Of a stretch of DNA of 64,000 nucleotides, positions 35,722-47,018 are shown piece after piece (the stretch's first letter is position 1; each line of letters begins with the position of its first letter). This DNA is from Xestospongia muta (lineage: Eukaryota > Porifera > Demospongiae > Haplosclerida > Petrosiidae). The stretch covers positions 13,702,192-13,766,191 of the forward strand of contig OY848917.1 of NCBI GenBank assembly GCA_963693285.1. Reading direction: 5' to 3'. A program made the position numbers and the translations under genes. The notes below the pieces were generated by a model. It saw only the letters and a list, made by a program, of their open reading frames with translations. It did no database searches and was not told where the DNA came from.

Positions 35722-37240
35722 TTAATATTGTCCGTAAGTATTACAGAAATTATGTGGTTCACTTGAAGGAAATTCAATATCTGTTAGAAGTTGTTGTATA
35801 TGCAACTTTGTCATTGCTCTTTGCCTTGGGTGGAGTCTTGTAAGGATAACTGCAACCTGCTTACTAAAAAGATCTTCTATGTCTTGGGTTCGTGGTCGTG
35901 TTCGTTTCTCTTCCAAATCCTTCAGGCTTTTTAAAATGGCTTCATCTACATCATCCAACTTTCTAACTTTCCATTTTTTTCCTGGAGGTTGGGGAGTGTA
36001 TTATGGGGTTGATGGTGATTCATCAGTGTCTTGTGAAACTTCTGGAGGATCATCAGTGGTACAGTGCAACTCTGATAGTAAGTACCCCCTAAGGGCAGTG
36101 CAAAATACTACTTATAAACTGTGGTGCTTTGTAACCAAACCATAATATTTACACACATGTATGGTTTTAATAATAATAACAACAGAATTGGAATCAATTA
36201 ATTTACAAATTCAGTTATTCTTGTTTGTTTTTACTTTTTCGTTGAACAGAGTGTAATAAATCACCCAAGCCGCTGAATTCTTGAAGGTGAGGGCTCTCTC
36301 CATTACATGTAATGAACCGTTTGACAGCATCTAAAGCCAGGTGATACTCAGACACAGTAGGACATTGAAATGGTTCATCATAGTCTTCACTAGTTTCCAC
36401 AGAGTCATTTTGTGTGACATGGCCTTCGTGAACCATTGATGCAATTTCTTCATTAGTAAGAGAGCCAGACTTCTCAATAGTGTTTTCAAAATTTAGAAAA
36501 TCTTGAAATGAAACACCATTGTCAAGACCATACTGCCACTTTAATTCATTTAAGATCTCATCAGTTTCAACTTGGATAGGGCTTGTAGAATCATTATCGT
36601 CTTCACTTTGACTAGCAATGATAAAACTACAATGACAAAAATAGTTCATAATTGTTGTTGAGGTTACTTATCCCATACAATTTTGAGCCACTGCATGGCG
36701 TCAAGAACTGTAATCTGATGCTGATTCGCATTCTTCATTGCTTGCAATGTAGCCCTTAGCAGTTGATGGCAGTAATGTACCTTCAGAGACTGAATTATAC
36801 CTTGGTCACATGGCTGGAGTTTAGATGTGGTGTTTGAGTTCTGAGTAGAACATTAATGTATTTGAGTGTCTGATCAGTGTTGAAAAGACTTATGGTTTGT
36901 ACTGAACTGAATCTTCTAGAAACAGCATGGTATTAAAGTATGACCAACTTGATACATATGCTGGACCTTCTTCACCAGTCTTCCTTTTTTTTGACTTTTT
37001 TAAGTTCTCTCACGAACTTACCTCTTAAACATTTCTACCTTTTTGAACACTCCTCTATAGAGAGATCTTTAACCTAGAAGTACAGCTCTTTATTTCTTTT
37101 ATATAACCTGAATTACCTGGTTACCAACACCCTTCCAAGCATTTTCTCATGCTTTAGCATCTTTATAACTCTTGTTAGTGACTTGCCAAAGGCAGGGAAA
37201 AGAACGAACAGCTTCAATTATATATCTTCTCATCATCCAT
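35722..37240 (-). pseudogene. MADF-BESS protein gene, copy 2
   Basis: MADF start at 37240. A 4-bp insertion (TATA) near 37222 shifts the frame after MDDEKI, but the Trp codon that is TAG in copy 1 is intact here (PCLWQVTNKSYK). The TGA in KDAKA-stop-ENAWKG is shared. The C-terminal exon reads GKKWKVRKLDDVDEAILKSL, KDLEEKRTRPRTQDIEDLFS, then the BESS motif VAVILTRLHPRQRAMTKLHI and QQLLTDIEF, ending at 35722. Confidence 0.7.
36215..36850 (-). pseudogene. pogo/Tigger C-terminal fragment, copy 2
   Basis: Same fragment as 31626-32280, with a 1-nt loss near 36668 that breaks DKV-TSTTIM. The acidic tail (SQSEDDNDSTSPIQVETDEI) is open for 144 codons. Confidence 0.75.
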
Positions 37241-37415
37241 TTTATAACACATGATTATACTCATGACTGACTGGTTTTGATTGGCCAGACGCATTTGCTT
37301 GTCTATACTTCTGTTGTGCCCCGTGAGCTAATGCATACACATTACATGTCGTGTTCATAAACCAAAACACGCACGGAGCGCGACGCAACACGATAAAATG
37401 CTTTTTATGTAAATC

Positions 37416-37710
37416 AGCCGTTATCCTGGAAAACATTTGACATTACTGCAACAAATTTACAACTACTGTACATCTAGAGCAAGAAGAACAATAGAAAACG
37501 CATTTCGCCTATTAGTTGCCAAATGGAGAATATATCGTCGCCCTATTAGAGCATCACCTGAAATTATCGAAAGCATTATTAAAGCTACAATATGCCTGCA
37601 CAACTATCTATGTTTAACTGAAAATGTACACTACTTCCCATTGGTTTGTCAATTGTGAAAGTGAAACAGGTGAAATTGTTCCTGGAGACTGGAGTAAGAT
37701 TGTCTAAAAT
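37416..37710 (+). pseudogene. Second Harbinger transposase, 3' part
   Basis: Begins YPGKHLTLLQQIYNYCTSRA, then RRTIENAFRLLVAKWRIYRR and PEIIESIIKATICLHNYL: the third catalytic motif (the Glu of TIENAF) and C-terminus of HARBI1-type transposases. CAGCCG-TAT-CCTGG here would follow directly on LMK at 30987, so the two halves were one gene before a 6.4-kb insertion. Confidence 0.8.
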
Positions 37711-37939
37711 GATGATTTCCAGGGATTACGACATCTTACTGCAAATCAAATATGACAGAATTTCATGAAATTATTTCAACAGTAAAGCAGGACAAGTGCC
37801 ATGGGAAACACAACATGTACAAGAAAGCACAAGAATAATGTAAAACTGTTTCTCATTTAACTATTATAATTACTGTAATGAGATTCTATACTCCATACAA
37901 ATATGTACAATATAGTTACATGTTTTCTGGTGTAATTTG

Positions 37940-38220
37940 CTAGAACTGTCGTTGCTGAAATTGTTGATGAAACCCATAATTGAAAAGTATTTGCTCTATT
38001 TCAATCTTTGATCTCTGTTTCAACTGAGGTGGCAGTCTCTTTAGCTGAGGCACTAAGCTCTTGGAGAATAACTCATCTTCATCTACACGTAATTCTTTTT
38101 TTTCTTTGAATTGCTAGATGTCAGTATCAAGTGCTTTGGAAATGCTACCAATGGTTTTAATGAGAACTTGATCAAGGCTATTTTTGCTGAACTTTGTCTA
38201 TGGCCTTTTATTATGACATT
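37940..38220 (-). pseudogene. BESS-type partner gene of the second Harbinger, 3' exon
   Basis: The minus strand reads DQVLIKTIGSISKALDTDI, TAG, QFKEKKELRVDEDELFSKSL, then the BESS motif VPQLKRLPPQLKQRSKIEIE and QILFNYGF, stop at 37940. It is convergent with the transposase half at 37416-37710, the normal Harbinger order, so it is the element's own partner gene. The MADF half and the right terminus are not visible. Confidence 0.6.
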
Positions 38221-38229
38221 CATGTATTT

Positions 38230-38930
38230 AATGTTTTATCACGATAATTACGCAAAGTAAAATGTGTACAGTTTGACTTTTGCTCTCTCTCTGACAATCA
38301 CAATTTAATCATCAAACTGGTTAATTTCCCATTATTAAAGACAAGCATTTGCACACAAAGAAAGTTGCATAATAGAGCTAATGTCTTTGGATTCATACTG
38401 TCACTTTGCCATACTCTTTAATAGTCACAAATTGTTACAATGATACTACACCTGCTCAAAATCTGAGCTGCAATAACTATTAATTAACTATTATGAATTA
38501 TTAGTGTGGCAAGATATGCATAATTATATGTATTTCTATAAATAAAAATTTTTAAAAATTATGAATTTTGTTAGATTGGCAAAAAAGTGATTTGTAAGGA
38601 GTAAGATGCTATATTATACATCTACACTTGTAAAAATTTTCACTTGTTGCACTGGCATCTACTTATTGCTACCTTGATCTTGGAACTTTCTAATAAATAC
38701 AACTTAATTCTTTAACATATTATTTTTAATCTAGCAGTAGACATTGCACGTCTACTGAGTTTTTCATCTACTTGTATCTACTTGTATTTTTAAATTTTCT
38801 CTCTGTGTCTACTTACATCTACTCCTAAATTATCGTATACTCTTAAAATGATATTTTACTATCTTTCAATCATGTATTATAGCTAAATTTTCATTTAAAT
38901 TCATGTATTTTAATCAAAGAAACATTACTT
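38230..38930. other. No gene seen
   Basis: AT-rich intronic sequence of the TAF1A-like gene; expected site of the missing MADF exon and right end of the second Harbinger, but neither is recognisable. Confidence 0.35.
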
Positions 38931-38939
38931 AAGAAAGAT

Positions 38940-39410
38940 GAGTTTTTCTAGTTTACTACTTGCAATTCAAGTATGCTGTTGACTTGAAACAATGCCTGCT
39001 TTTGAAAAAGGTTTCTCTACTGAAGCTGAACTACAAGGGATGGAGAGTAGTTGTAGGGCCAGAACAGAGAGTGAGTCCAGAATTTTGCAGGGTTTTGGCA
39101 TCTAATCTTGGCTGATCTAAGTAACATTGCAATTCTGCATCTACATCATTCATTTTACAGTATGATTGTCATTTGAAATACTACAGAAGTCTAGTGATTT
39201 TTTCTTTTTACTTGCTGGTTGACCACCAGAAATAACTACATTAGAGATGGTTACTGGCATAGGATGAGGGTCAGGAGTTAAAAGAGTTTCAATGGATAGC
39301 TTAACATCACTTGAAGAAAATACAAACATCTTGCCTTCTCTGTGATGATCAGCAAATGAGATCCTCACTCTTGGGTCAAGTGCATTTTCAGCTTGATGAA
39401 TAACAGAATT
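38940..39410 (-). pseudogene. hAT transposase C-terminal remnant
   Basis: VRISFADHHREGKMFVFSSS, then DVKLSIETLLTPDPHPMPVT, is followed by MNDVDAELQCYLDQPRLDAK and, through a stop and a frameshift, CSASVEKPFSKAGIVSS, the dimerisation core of hAT transposases. No ends or N-terminal part were found. Confidence 0.5.
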
Positions 39411-39484
39411 AAGTAAATACTGGCAGGTTAATTTTCTTCACCTTTTTAAATATTAGCAATGCTTTTTTGTAGAATTTGCCTGTG

Positions 39485-39950
39485 CACTGTGAAAACAATT
39501 GTGTTAATGTGACACCATAATGCAGTGTCAAGCATCTGTGCAATTTTGACCCCTTTGTGGTGTCACATTCAACACCAGTTTGGTGTCATTGTTAACACCA
39601 CTCAGTGTCATATAGCTTTTTACTGAAATGCAATTGAATAGTTGAAATAACACCAAAAATGACAGCATAGCCAATGAAAACTATAACCGTGTATAAATAC
39701 AAAAAGAAAAGGTTAATCAACTTAAACTGTCTATAATTACTTGAACCATGAGTGGCAATTTGCCACTGAACTTTATTCCATAAATGAATTCCAGAAGCAA
39801 GCATAATGCTTTTGAACTACTGTCATATTGAATGTTGAAAACGTAGTATGCTGCTAAACAGCACTCTAATGCAGTTACGAATGATGGCATTAATAAACGA
39901 TTCACATGTGAATCATTTATTAATGGTCATACCAAATCCTTCGGATGCAT
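39485..39950 (-). pseudogene. SAMD3-like element, terminal fragment
   Basis: CACTGTGAAAACAATTGTGT at 39485 with several GGTGTCA/TGACACC copies after it looks like the left end of the element described at 40955. The minus strand reads MPSFVTALECCLAAYYVFNI, then QYDSSSKALCLLLEFIYGIK, homologous to the C-terminus at 41230-41490 (MPSVLAAVEYCLSSYYVYNI). The rest of the gene is missing. Confidence 0.6.
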
Positions 39951-40625
39951 TTCTTTAGTAGCGCACACACAAAACATTTCTTTGCTCCAAAAGGCTGGTC
40001 CTTGTCACAGGTTTATGACAGATTTCTATTTCCTCGACTGAAATACTGTAAATTAGGTTAATTTCACAGCTGTATAATTCTTGAAGCTCACAAGTTACAG
40101 AAATTAGTGCACACACAGTTAATTTGCACATTTTTAACATCGCAGACTCATATCTTTTCAAAATTAACCTCTATAAATTTAATTCGTGATCATTTTTGTG
40201 CACAAAATAAAGCCTATCTACAGTAATAGCAGTGCAGCACATTATTGTATAACACAGTAGACCTAAACAGGCCCCTTGCAGTTATGTGTTATACATAAAG
40301 AAGCATTCTTTGTAACTTGGTACTCTTAGTTACTGTTTTTGTAACTTCACAAAAACTTTTATTTATGATAATTGACATAACTACATACCAATGACCATTT
40401 GTATTTCATAACCAGTTATGGTGCAGATACCAAGTGCTATTATCACAAGAGAAAATGGCTTTCATTGGAGTAATGGATGTTTGGTTTATTCTGCTTAAGT
40501 GCATAAATGTAGTTTCATGATTAACTTGTTCACTATTGAGTTAGTGAAAGAAAGCACTTTTTATTGGTATTACTATGTAATGTTAATATAGTAACTATAT
40601 GGAATGTTCTTATTCTTATGTTCAG

Positions 40626-40704
40626 GCCACAGTATGTTGAAACATCACAGTGGAGACTGAGAACCAAATGGTGGAGAAAAATGTTTAAGGAGAAATTGAT
40701 TTGA
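40626..40704 (+). CDS. TAF1A: TAF1A-like gene, candidate last exon
   Basis: After TTCTTATGTTCAG the frame GG-CCA continues in phase from exon 29416-29527 (TG|G gives Trp) and reads PQYVETSQWRLRTKWWRKMF, KEKLI, then TGA at 40702-40704. Human TAF1A, as recalled, has an EEWNSRKNWWPGF motif at this place; the WxxR..WW pattern matches. All eight exons sum to 292 codons. The 11.1-kb intron makes this exon less certain than the others. Confidence 0.45.
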
Positions 40705-41159
40705 AATACACACTATATGTACATTGTTTTTATCGTCATACTTTCTCACTTATTTCCTTTAGTAGTAAAGCCAAATTGTTTATTGTAAAAAACAAATCCT
40801 TTGTTTGTAATTCCTATACTCAGTTTTGAACACAACATAGAATGTTGTTGTCAATTGATTAAACACTACATTTGAAAAAGTATACATATACATAACAAAG
40901 CAAGATTGGAGGAGACAGATGGTGATGCATAAAAATAAATGCATAAAAATAATGCACTGTTAAAAAAGTGGTGTCATCCTCACACCATTTTGTGGTGTCA
41001 TTTACCTGTGCAATTTTGGCACCAAAAGTGGTGTCAATTCAGACACCATCACGTTGGTGTCACATTTGACACCAATGCTAGTGTCACCAAAAGTAGTGTT
41101 AGCCAATGCTGAAATTTATTAGAAACAAAATAGTACATAATTGCAAAAAAACAAATTAA

Positions 41160-42949
41160 CAATTAGTCTTGTCGAAGAATGCCATCAATGCCTGTCTGCA
41201 CACAAATTGGCAGTTTCATTGATGAAACATTAATACCATACAAAAACTCCAAAAAAACATAAGGGTTTTGAGTCTGTGTGGTATTTAATATTGTAAACAT
41301 AATATGATGAGAGGCAATACTCAACTGCTGCTAATACGGACGGCATATTAAAGACATTAACCTTTTCTATGACAACCTTTGGATCCCTTAGTTTTGTCAG
41401 ATCTTCCCCAAAAACTGTTATAACAGGGTGACAATTCTGAATATCTTTGAGTGCTTCATCAACATTTAAGTACTGACCCTGAAAAAGCATTAATTATTAA
41501 CCATAATTACTTTATGAAAACTACCTGAAAAGGGATGAACAACGATGGCTTCTGTCTACCCTTTTGAGTCATGATTGATGAAGAGATTGCCATAGCAAAC
41601 ACAATAGTCTGATCTACATCACAATCTTAGACAATGATCATGTTATGTAATAGCGTACCATCAGTGGGTTCAGTAATTGATGAATAAAGTTTCATTAGAG
41701 CTTTGATATCACGTTTAGTATCAGTAGTAGCATAGTTGAGAAGCTTCCTACAGTTACTGAGAAGTTTAGATTCAGTGACATTAGCCACTGCATGAAATTC
41801 CTGCTTCATCTAGGGAATAAAATTATTAAAAGTAGAGTAACAAAAATTACTAACCACTGCTGGTTCTTTGAAGCATGGAAACTCAGAGATAATTTCAGAA
41901 ACAGGAGGACAATCACCAACTATCCATGATCTTCTCAGTTCTAGTATAAATATGAACATTATGCACATACACATCAACTTACGATAAGTTTCAGTAAGGA
42001 GAGAAGAAATTGTTGAAAACACCCACTTATTGGACTCATAAATTTTTTTGAGTGAGGCCTTGTGTCTGGCATACTCATCAACTTGAGAGGAAGTTACTTC
42101 ACTATTGTCTTCTGCTACTTTGAATTTTTTTGAGGGTTTTTCCAAGCTTAAACCGGAGGACACTGCCCTTTCTGGCCTATGTAGATTTTTAGGTGGTCTA
42201 AAATTAAAACACAATTAGCAATTCATTAACCAACCACTTACATATGGTTTACCACCTGGAACTTGATCAGCAGCTGAAGGATACACCTCAATGAATTTTG
42301 TTGCTATCTTTTCGAGTTGTACAGATGATGGATGAGTTGTGTGCACCATAATGAGTGTAGCAAGGGAATCGACAATCTCATTCCTTTGACATGGAAGAAG
42401 GCATTTTCCTGTCCGCAGAGATGTCATGGTGGCCTTAATAGATTAACCTAGAGATAACAGTTATTTGTAAAGCAGCCTACTTTTGAAAATCTGGTTGGGA
42501 TGACAAATCTATCAAGCCATTTTGTGGACAATGTTGATGTTGGAGTCCTACATACACTGGATGAAGTGGAGTCACTGGAGCTGGACATGTCTACCTAAAT
42601 AAACACATAAAAGTGCTTGAGCTTAAAGTAACATCACCTCATAAGTTTGAGATGAATGAACAGAAGGAGTTGGCGAATATTGTGTAGGTGGACTAGTAAC
42701 TGGAGTTGACTCAGGAGTTTGTGTCACCGAAGCTGGCTCAAATGCCGCTGATATGATCTTCTTCAACCTCACTCTATCACCCAACAATGGAGCTAGCTCT
42801 CTTAGATATTCCTCATCAAGTTGTGCAAATATTTCTCCATTAACTTTATGCCTCTTGAAGTTCTCCAAAACGTCACACTCGATGTCAGGAATGGAATCTT
42901 TGATAAAATCACACAGCTCATCAACGTCCTTGTTCTCAATACAAGACAT
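41160..42949 (-). pseudogene. SAM-domain, SAMD3-like protein
   Basis: Start at 42949. The SAM domain, a protein-interaction fold, covers residues 8-68 (DVDELCDFIKDSIPDIECDV, then LENFKRHKVNGEIFAQLDEE, YLRELAPLLGDRVRLKKII). A Ser/Thr/Pro linker follows. Later exons are joined by short introns: TKWLDRFVIPTRFSK; SLRTGKCLLPCQRNEIVDSL; QVDEYARHKASLKKIYESNK; LRRSWIVGDCPPVSEIISEF; RQKPSLFIPFQ; GEDLTKLRDPKVVIEKVNV; MPSVLAAVEYCLSSYYVYNI; EFLYGI. The RRxWI...P.V..I and YYVxNI segments match the C-terminal half of vertebrate SAMD3 as I recall it. A TAA near 41627 and a frameshift near 41245 mark it as broken. Confidence 0.65.
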
Positions 42950-42977
42950 CCCTAAATGTTTCCGTTCATTTTAGGAG

Positions 42978-44161
42978 ATGATTACAATGAAGAAGCTGTT
43001 TACAATTTCTTTCATTAATACTGGTATTCAAAATCTTCATTTACAGTACATGGATGAAAATATACCAACTCCTCTGGAACAATCATGTCTAGGAGATGGA
43101 TCATTCAGACAAAATGGTAATTACATGTACATCAGTTTCAATTACAAGTGTTTTGATAGCTTCTCAAATGTGGGTGTTGGCTAGATTTTTACCACTGATC
43201 ATTGGTCATGTTATTCCTCATGACAATGAAATGTAGGTAAACTTTTTAAGTCTTTTTTCGATCATGGACATTCTCTTTGCTCCCACTGTCAGTATCGAAG
43301 ACATTTCCTATCTAGAATCTCTTATTAGTGATCACCACCACAGGCTTAAAAAGTTGTATCAGTTACATATCACCCCCAAACTCCATTATATGATACACAT
43401 GCCACGGCTGATGCTAGAGTGAGTCAATAATGTATTCAATTATTAATGAAGTTATTCTACTAGGTACGGACCATTAGTCAATCACTGGACGATGCGTTAT
43501 GAGGGCAAGCACCGCTATTTTAAGCAGTTGGCTAATGTGATAGGCAATTTTACCAATGTCTGCTATACACTATCGTTAAGGCACCAACTTCTACAATGCT
43601 ACTTGGGTTTAAACAAGTTTACTGTTGCTGGAGAGGAGATAGAGACAGGACCTTGTTAGTGAATTACATAATACAAATGAATCATTCTTCATAATTATGA
43701 TCAGGTTCTCCAGTGATCTTGCCATCATTGAGATTTTTCAAGAATGAAGAAAGTCTTCAGCAAGTGCATTCTCGGTGAGTTTCAGTGATTAGATATTACG
43801 AATTCAAATATCTCTGTAGTGTAAACTGGGCCAAACAGTTTGGAACCAAGTTTCAGAAATTTGTTTGTGTTGTGATCGGGGAAAAGGAAGACGAGTTGAT
43901 ATTTGGTGAAATTATTAATGTCTTCATTGCAAATGACAAAATACTTCTCCAAATTTCTATTCTGAATACTCTGGAGTTTTCTGATCATTTACATTCATTT
44001 GTTGTTACAAAAAGCACCGAACCTGAATTATTCATTTGGTCTTCTGATTTGTGTAGTCACCTTGTCTATGGGCTTTATTCTGAGCCTTTAGTCAGAACTG
44101 ATTTTTCTTTAACTGTATTTTGGTATGTTGTTATGAAGTATAAAGTTATACCTACTTCTTA
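42978..44161 (+). pseudogene. Partner gene with MRYEGKHRYFK motif, 5'-truncated
   Basis: Reading with three short introns gives SCLGDGSFRQN, ASQMWVLARFLPLIIGHVIP, TAG (Trp expected, about 43234), VNFLSLFSIMDILFAP, LISDHHHRLKKLYQLHITPK, LHYMIHMPRLMLE, YGPLVNHWTMRYEGKHRYFK, QLANVIGNFTNVCYTLSLRH, then GSPVILPSLRFFKNEE and a long open C-terminus to 44161. Proteins with this core are multicopy and uncharacterised in cnidarians, sponges and fish as I recall. The usual zinc-finger N-terminal part is missing: only about 100 bp separate it from the divergent SAMD3-like start. The preserved HxxHMPR...MRYExKH block suggests an enzyme core, possibly the transposase, but that is inference. Confidence 0.6.
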
Positions 44162-44365
44162 ACCATGTTGTGAGAGAAATTTAGACAGTGACACTAGTAT
44201 GGATCATGGTGACACTTGCATAGTTTATGATGACACTGGTAAGTGTCGTCATAACATATACTGGTGTTACTGTAACATCATAGTGTTGGACTGAGGCTAT
44301 GGTGTCATAGTCAGCTTGCTTATGTGACACCATGGTGTCCCGATGACACCTACAATTTAACAGTG

Positions 44366-45660
44366 TGGTGTTCTACAGATAAAGCAAAAGCATTTGAAAT
44401 ATTGTAAAAATTAATTCTAATATGCCAGTTATATGATTAACCTTCCAGTTTACTACTGTTTTTAGTTGCAAATTCTACATTGTTTCTGAGTGCTTTAGCG
44501 CAAGGCAACTAATCTGAATGATGCAGCAAAATCTCACCATAGTTTCTATATATGTGTATGTATGTGTGGTTGGTCATGCTTTAGAATGTGATTATTGCTT
44601 TACTGTAACCCAGAACCAGTAGGTATTCAAAAGCACATGATCAATTATACTCACACTGAAAATGTATGCTTGATGTTTAGTGAAGTAATAAAATTAAAAG
44701 AAAGGAAAAAGCAGACATATTTAAAATAATTAAAAGATGTGTATAAGGCATATAGAGTGGTGTGAAGGTGAGTAAGATCAATGACTAGTTAGAAGCAAGA
44801 TATGGATGGACTAAAGAAGAGATCAAAGTCGCATTTGTCATTAAATGTAGCCTTATCTCTGTACAAGGCAACCCTGCATAACTACATATTCTTAGTTTAA
44901 GATTGTACACTGTACTTAAACATTTGCTATAGCTATTAATACTGAATGAGATGACTTGCACAAACAGTTCATAGACCAGGAAACAATATATGTTCTCAGA
45001 GAGATCATTGTTTTCATGATACTGATTATTAGAAACTGCTTTGACTACCTGTCAATATAGCCATCTACACGTATATCAATGTTATAGCAATTATCAATTC
45101 ATCCAAGTGGGCAGAGCCTTATCATTATTCTTTGAAAACCAATTTCAATATAGGTTGCCAAAATTAACAAAAATTGGAGTTATGTATGTTTACTAGAGAG
45201 TAAACAGCCAATTATCAACCATGCCCATTGTGCAGACACCTGTGTAACACACAGAAAAACCTGCACAATCGTTTGCAACTATATTTCATTAATTAGAGCT
45301 AAATAACTTACTTAAGTATACAACCTTTAAATGAATTAGAATAAAAACGTTGACAATATTAGTTAACATTCTTGAATTTACAAATTGGACAATTGTATGA
45401 GACAAAAGGTCCAAAACACCAACATGGTCTGTTAAATAACCATGTAGATATTAAATTGAACCAAATGTGAGACTACTGCATTGACCTGTAGTTTACACTC
45501 ATGACAAGAAAATACACAATTCTCTCCATGTGATGTTCTTCAGTCAATATATATTTCTTGAAGAGTTAATCTAACGCACAAAATTGTCAATAGTAGTTTC
45601 ATTTCTTAGTTTTAATCCAGCACAAACTTGGAGGAAACATCCAAAAATATATCACACTCC
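44366..45660. other. No gene seen
   Basis: AT-rich; no frame with recognisable content on either strand. Confidence 0.35.
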
Positions 45661-45664
45661 ATCC

Positions 45665-45840
45665 ATGCAAAAATGTCTGCAGTACCTTTTTTCCATCATT
45701 GTGCATAATACTGTCATGCATGCGCAAAAGTAATACAACACAAAGACATTACTTCAACTAAGATTCTTTGGCTAATTCACACAATTATAGTGCATAACAA
45801 TGTTCTATTGCAATATTCTATTCGCTACCCTGAGCCTCTT
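45665..45840. repeat. Dispersed repeat, also at 50875-51065
   Basis: Shared blocks: GTCTGCAGTAC, CAACT.AGAT, GGCTAA.TCAC.CAA.T.TAG followed by TGCATAACAA, and CGCTACC/CGTTGATATT. The two copies are diverged (roughly three quarters identical by eye) and in the same orientation. No coding content. Confidence 0.5.
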
Positions 45841-46089
45841 AACACTGCAAAAACAGATATGGGACATACCCACTAATTATGGTGTAAATCAATTGTCCCA
45901 AATACTACATCTCATAGAGTGGATCCCAAACCCCCTGGTGGGTTTATCCACAGAACAAGGTGGTATTTTACCAGTAATAACAATGTGTTCATTAGTTAAG
46001 AATGTTTTTAATGAAAAATACAATAAAGTAAATGAAATATCAGAGTATATAATTGTAAACAATCCACTGTTACTGATCAATAGTGATCT

Positions 46090-46262
46090 TTGTCAGTGCT
46101 GACAAAACTAATGCGACCTTTGGGTCCACTTTTGGTGGGACTATATCGAGTACAATGATCTCCAATACCATAAGAGCTTTTCGTATGCCTTTCGGATACT
46201 CCATGTTGAAGACATAAAATGCTGCCAGTAGGCCCAAAGGAACCTCTTTTACTGGTAGATTA
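46090..46262 (-). pseudogene. SAMD3-like C-terminal remnant
   Basis: KEVPLGLLAAFYVFNMEYPK, then GIRKALMVLEIIVLDIVPPK, is the same C-terminal block as at 39600-39900 and 41230-41490. Clustered CACCA/TAGTG repeats at 46420-46580 may be its subterminal region. Further minus-strand coding-like pieces (DAKDLAKQLFQLL, VLGLKLHDTYADVLYEH near 46600; LECQLQRIIEMVLKSTSRDV near 46930) may belong to it but I cannot place them. Confidence 0.55.
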
Positions 46263-47018
46263 CAAATAATGCCTTATACTTTTCTAACATGATGAGTAAT
46301 TACATATATACATATATTCCAGAACAATAAACAAACAATAGTAATATTTGTTAATGGTAATGGCACATGTGAACTAGCTTTGAAAGTAATATAAGGTTCA
46401 ACTTCTTTGATTGTTCAACAGTGTAAACTACAGACATGCTACACCTATATTAGTAATTACCACCTAGTAGTGACTATATACCACTTATACAGTGTAAGTG
46501 TTAGCACATTCACTACCACCATAGTGGGAAATGAAGTTAGTGTGAGTATTCCACCTTTATGGTGATTTTAGTCCACCTAAATTTTTGCTGTGAAATGCTC
46601 ATACAAGACATCAGCATAGGTGTCATGAAGCTTAAGTCCTAACACCTCTTTTTAAAGAAGTTGAAACAGTTGCTTGGCTAAATCTTTGGCATCACTTGTA
46701 GAATTTTATGCCTCTTTGATTTGGCTCTCAGTAATCTCTGGAATGCATTGCCAATATTTAATATACTTAATGTACCTGAACACCTATAATAACAAATAAG
46801 ATATACTTGCTAGTCATTACAAGTAATTACATAAAAACTGCATTGCTTTGCAGGTATTATTTTGCTGTGGGGATGGCAGAAAACTGCTATCTATATTTGT
46901 AGTGTCCACATCTCTACTAGTGGACTTCAGAACCATTTCTATGATCCTCTGAAGTTGACATTCTAATGGATTTGATCTTAAGCAGCAGATCCTTTAAATG
47001 AGAACAACATTGATCTGG

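Larger units (their letters stand above)
35639..37383 (-). repeat. MADF-BESS/pogo module, tandem copy 2
   Basis: Direct copy of 31056-32810; its first eight bases lie at 32811-32818, before the inserted transposon. It ends CACGGAGCGCGAC, after which sequence unique to the interrupted Harbinger starts. Confidence 0.85.
40955..44365. mobile_element. Two-gene SAMD3-like element bounded by CACTGTTAAA ends
   Basis: Left end CACTGTTAAAAAAGTGGTGT (40955) and inverted right end CACTGTTAAATTGTAGGTGT (to 44365) match at 10 terminal bases and again at GGTGTCATC (19 of 24). Both subterminal regions carry many GTGTCA/TGACAC copies. Inside are two divergently transcribed genes. Only a TG dinucleotide is shared by the flanks, so the target duplication is unproven. 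Confidence 0.65.

Noticed and set aside
44366..44367. TG as a 2-bp target duplication of the SAMD3-like element
   Set aside because: A 2-bp match has a one in sixteen chance of arising randomly; no longer duplication is present.
46590..46760. BEN-domain-like peptide (DAKDLAKQLFQLL)
   Set aside because: Resemblance is limited to one helix and the frame has two stops; not enough to name a domain.
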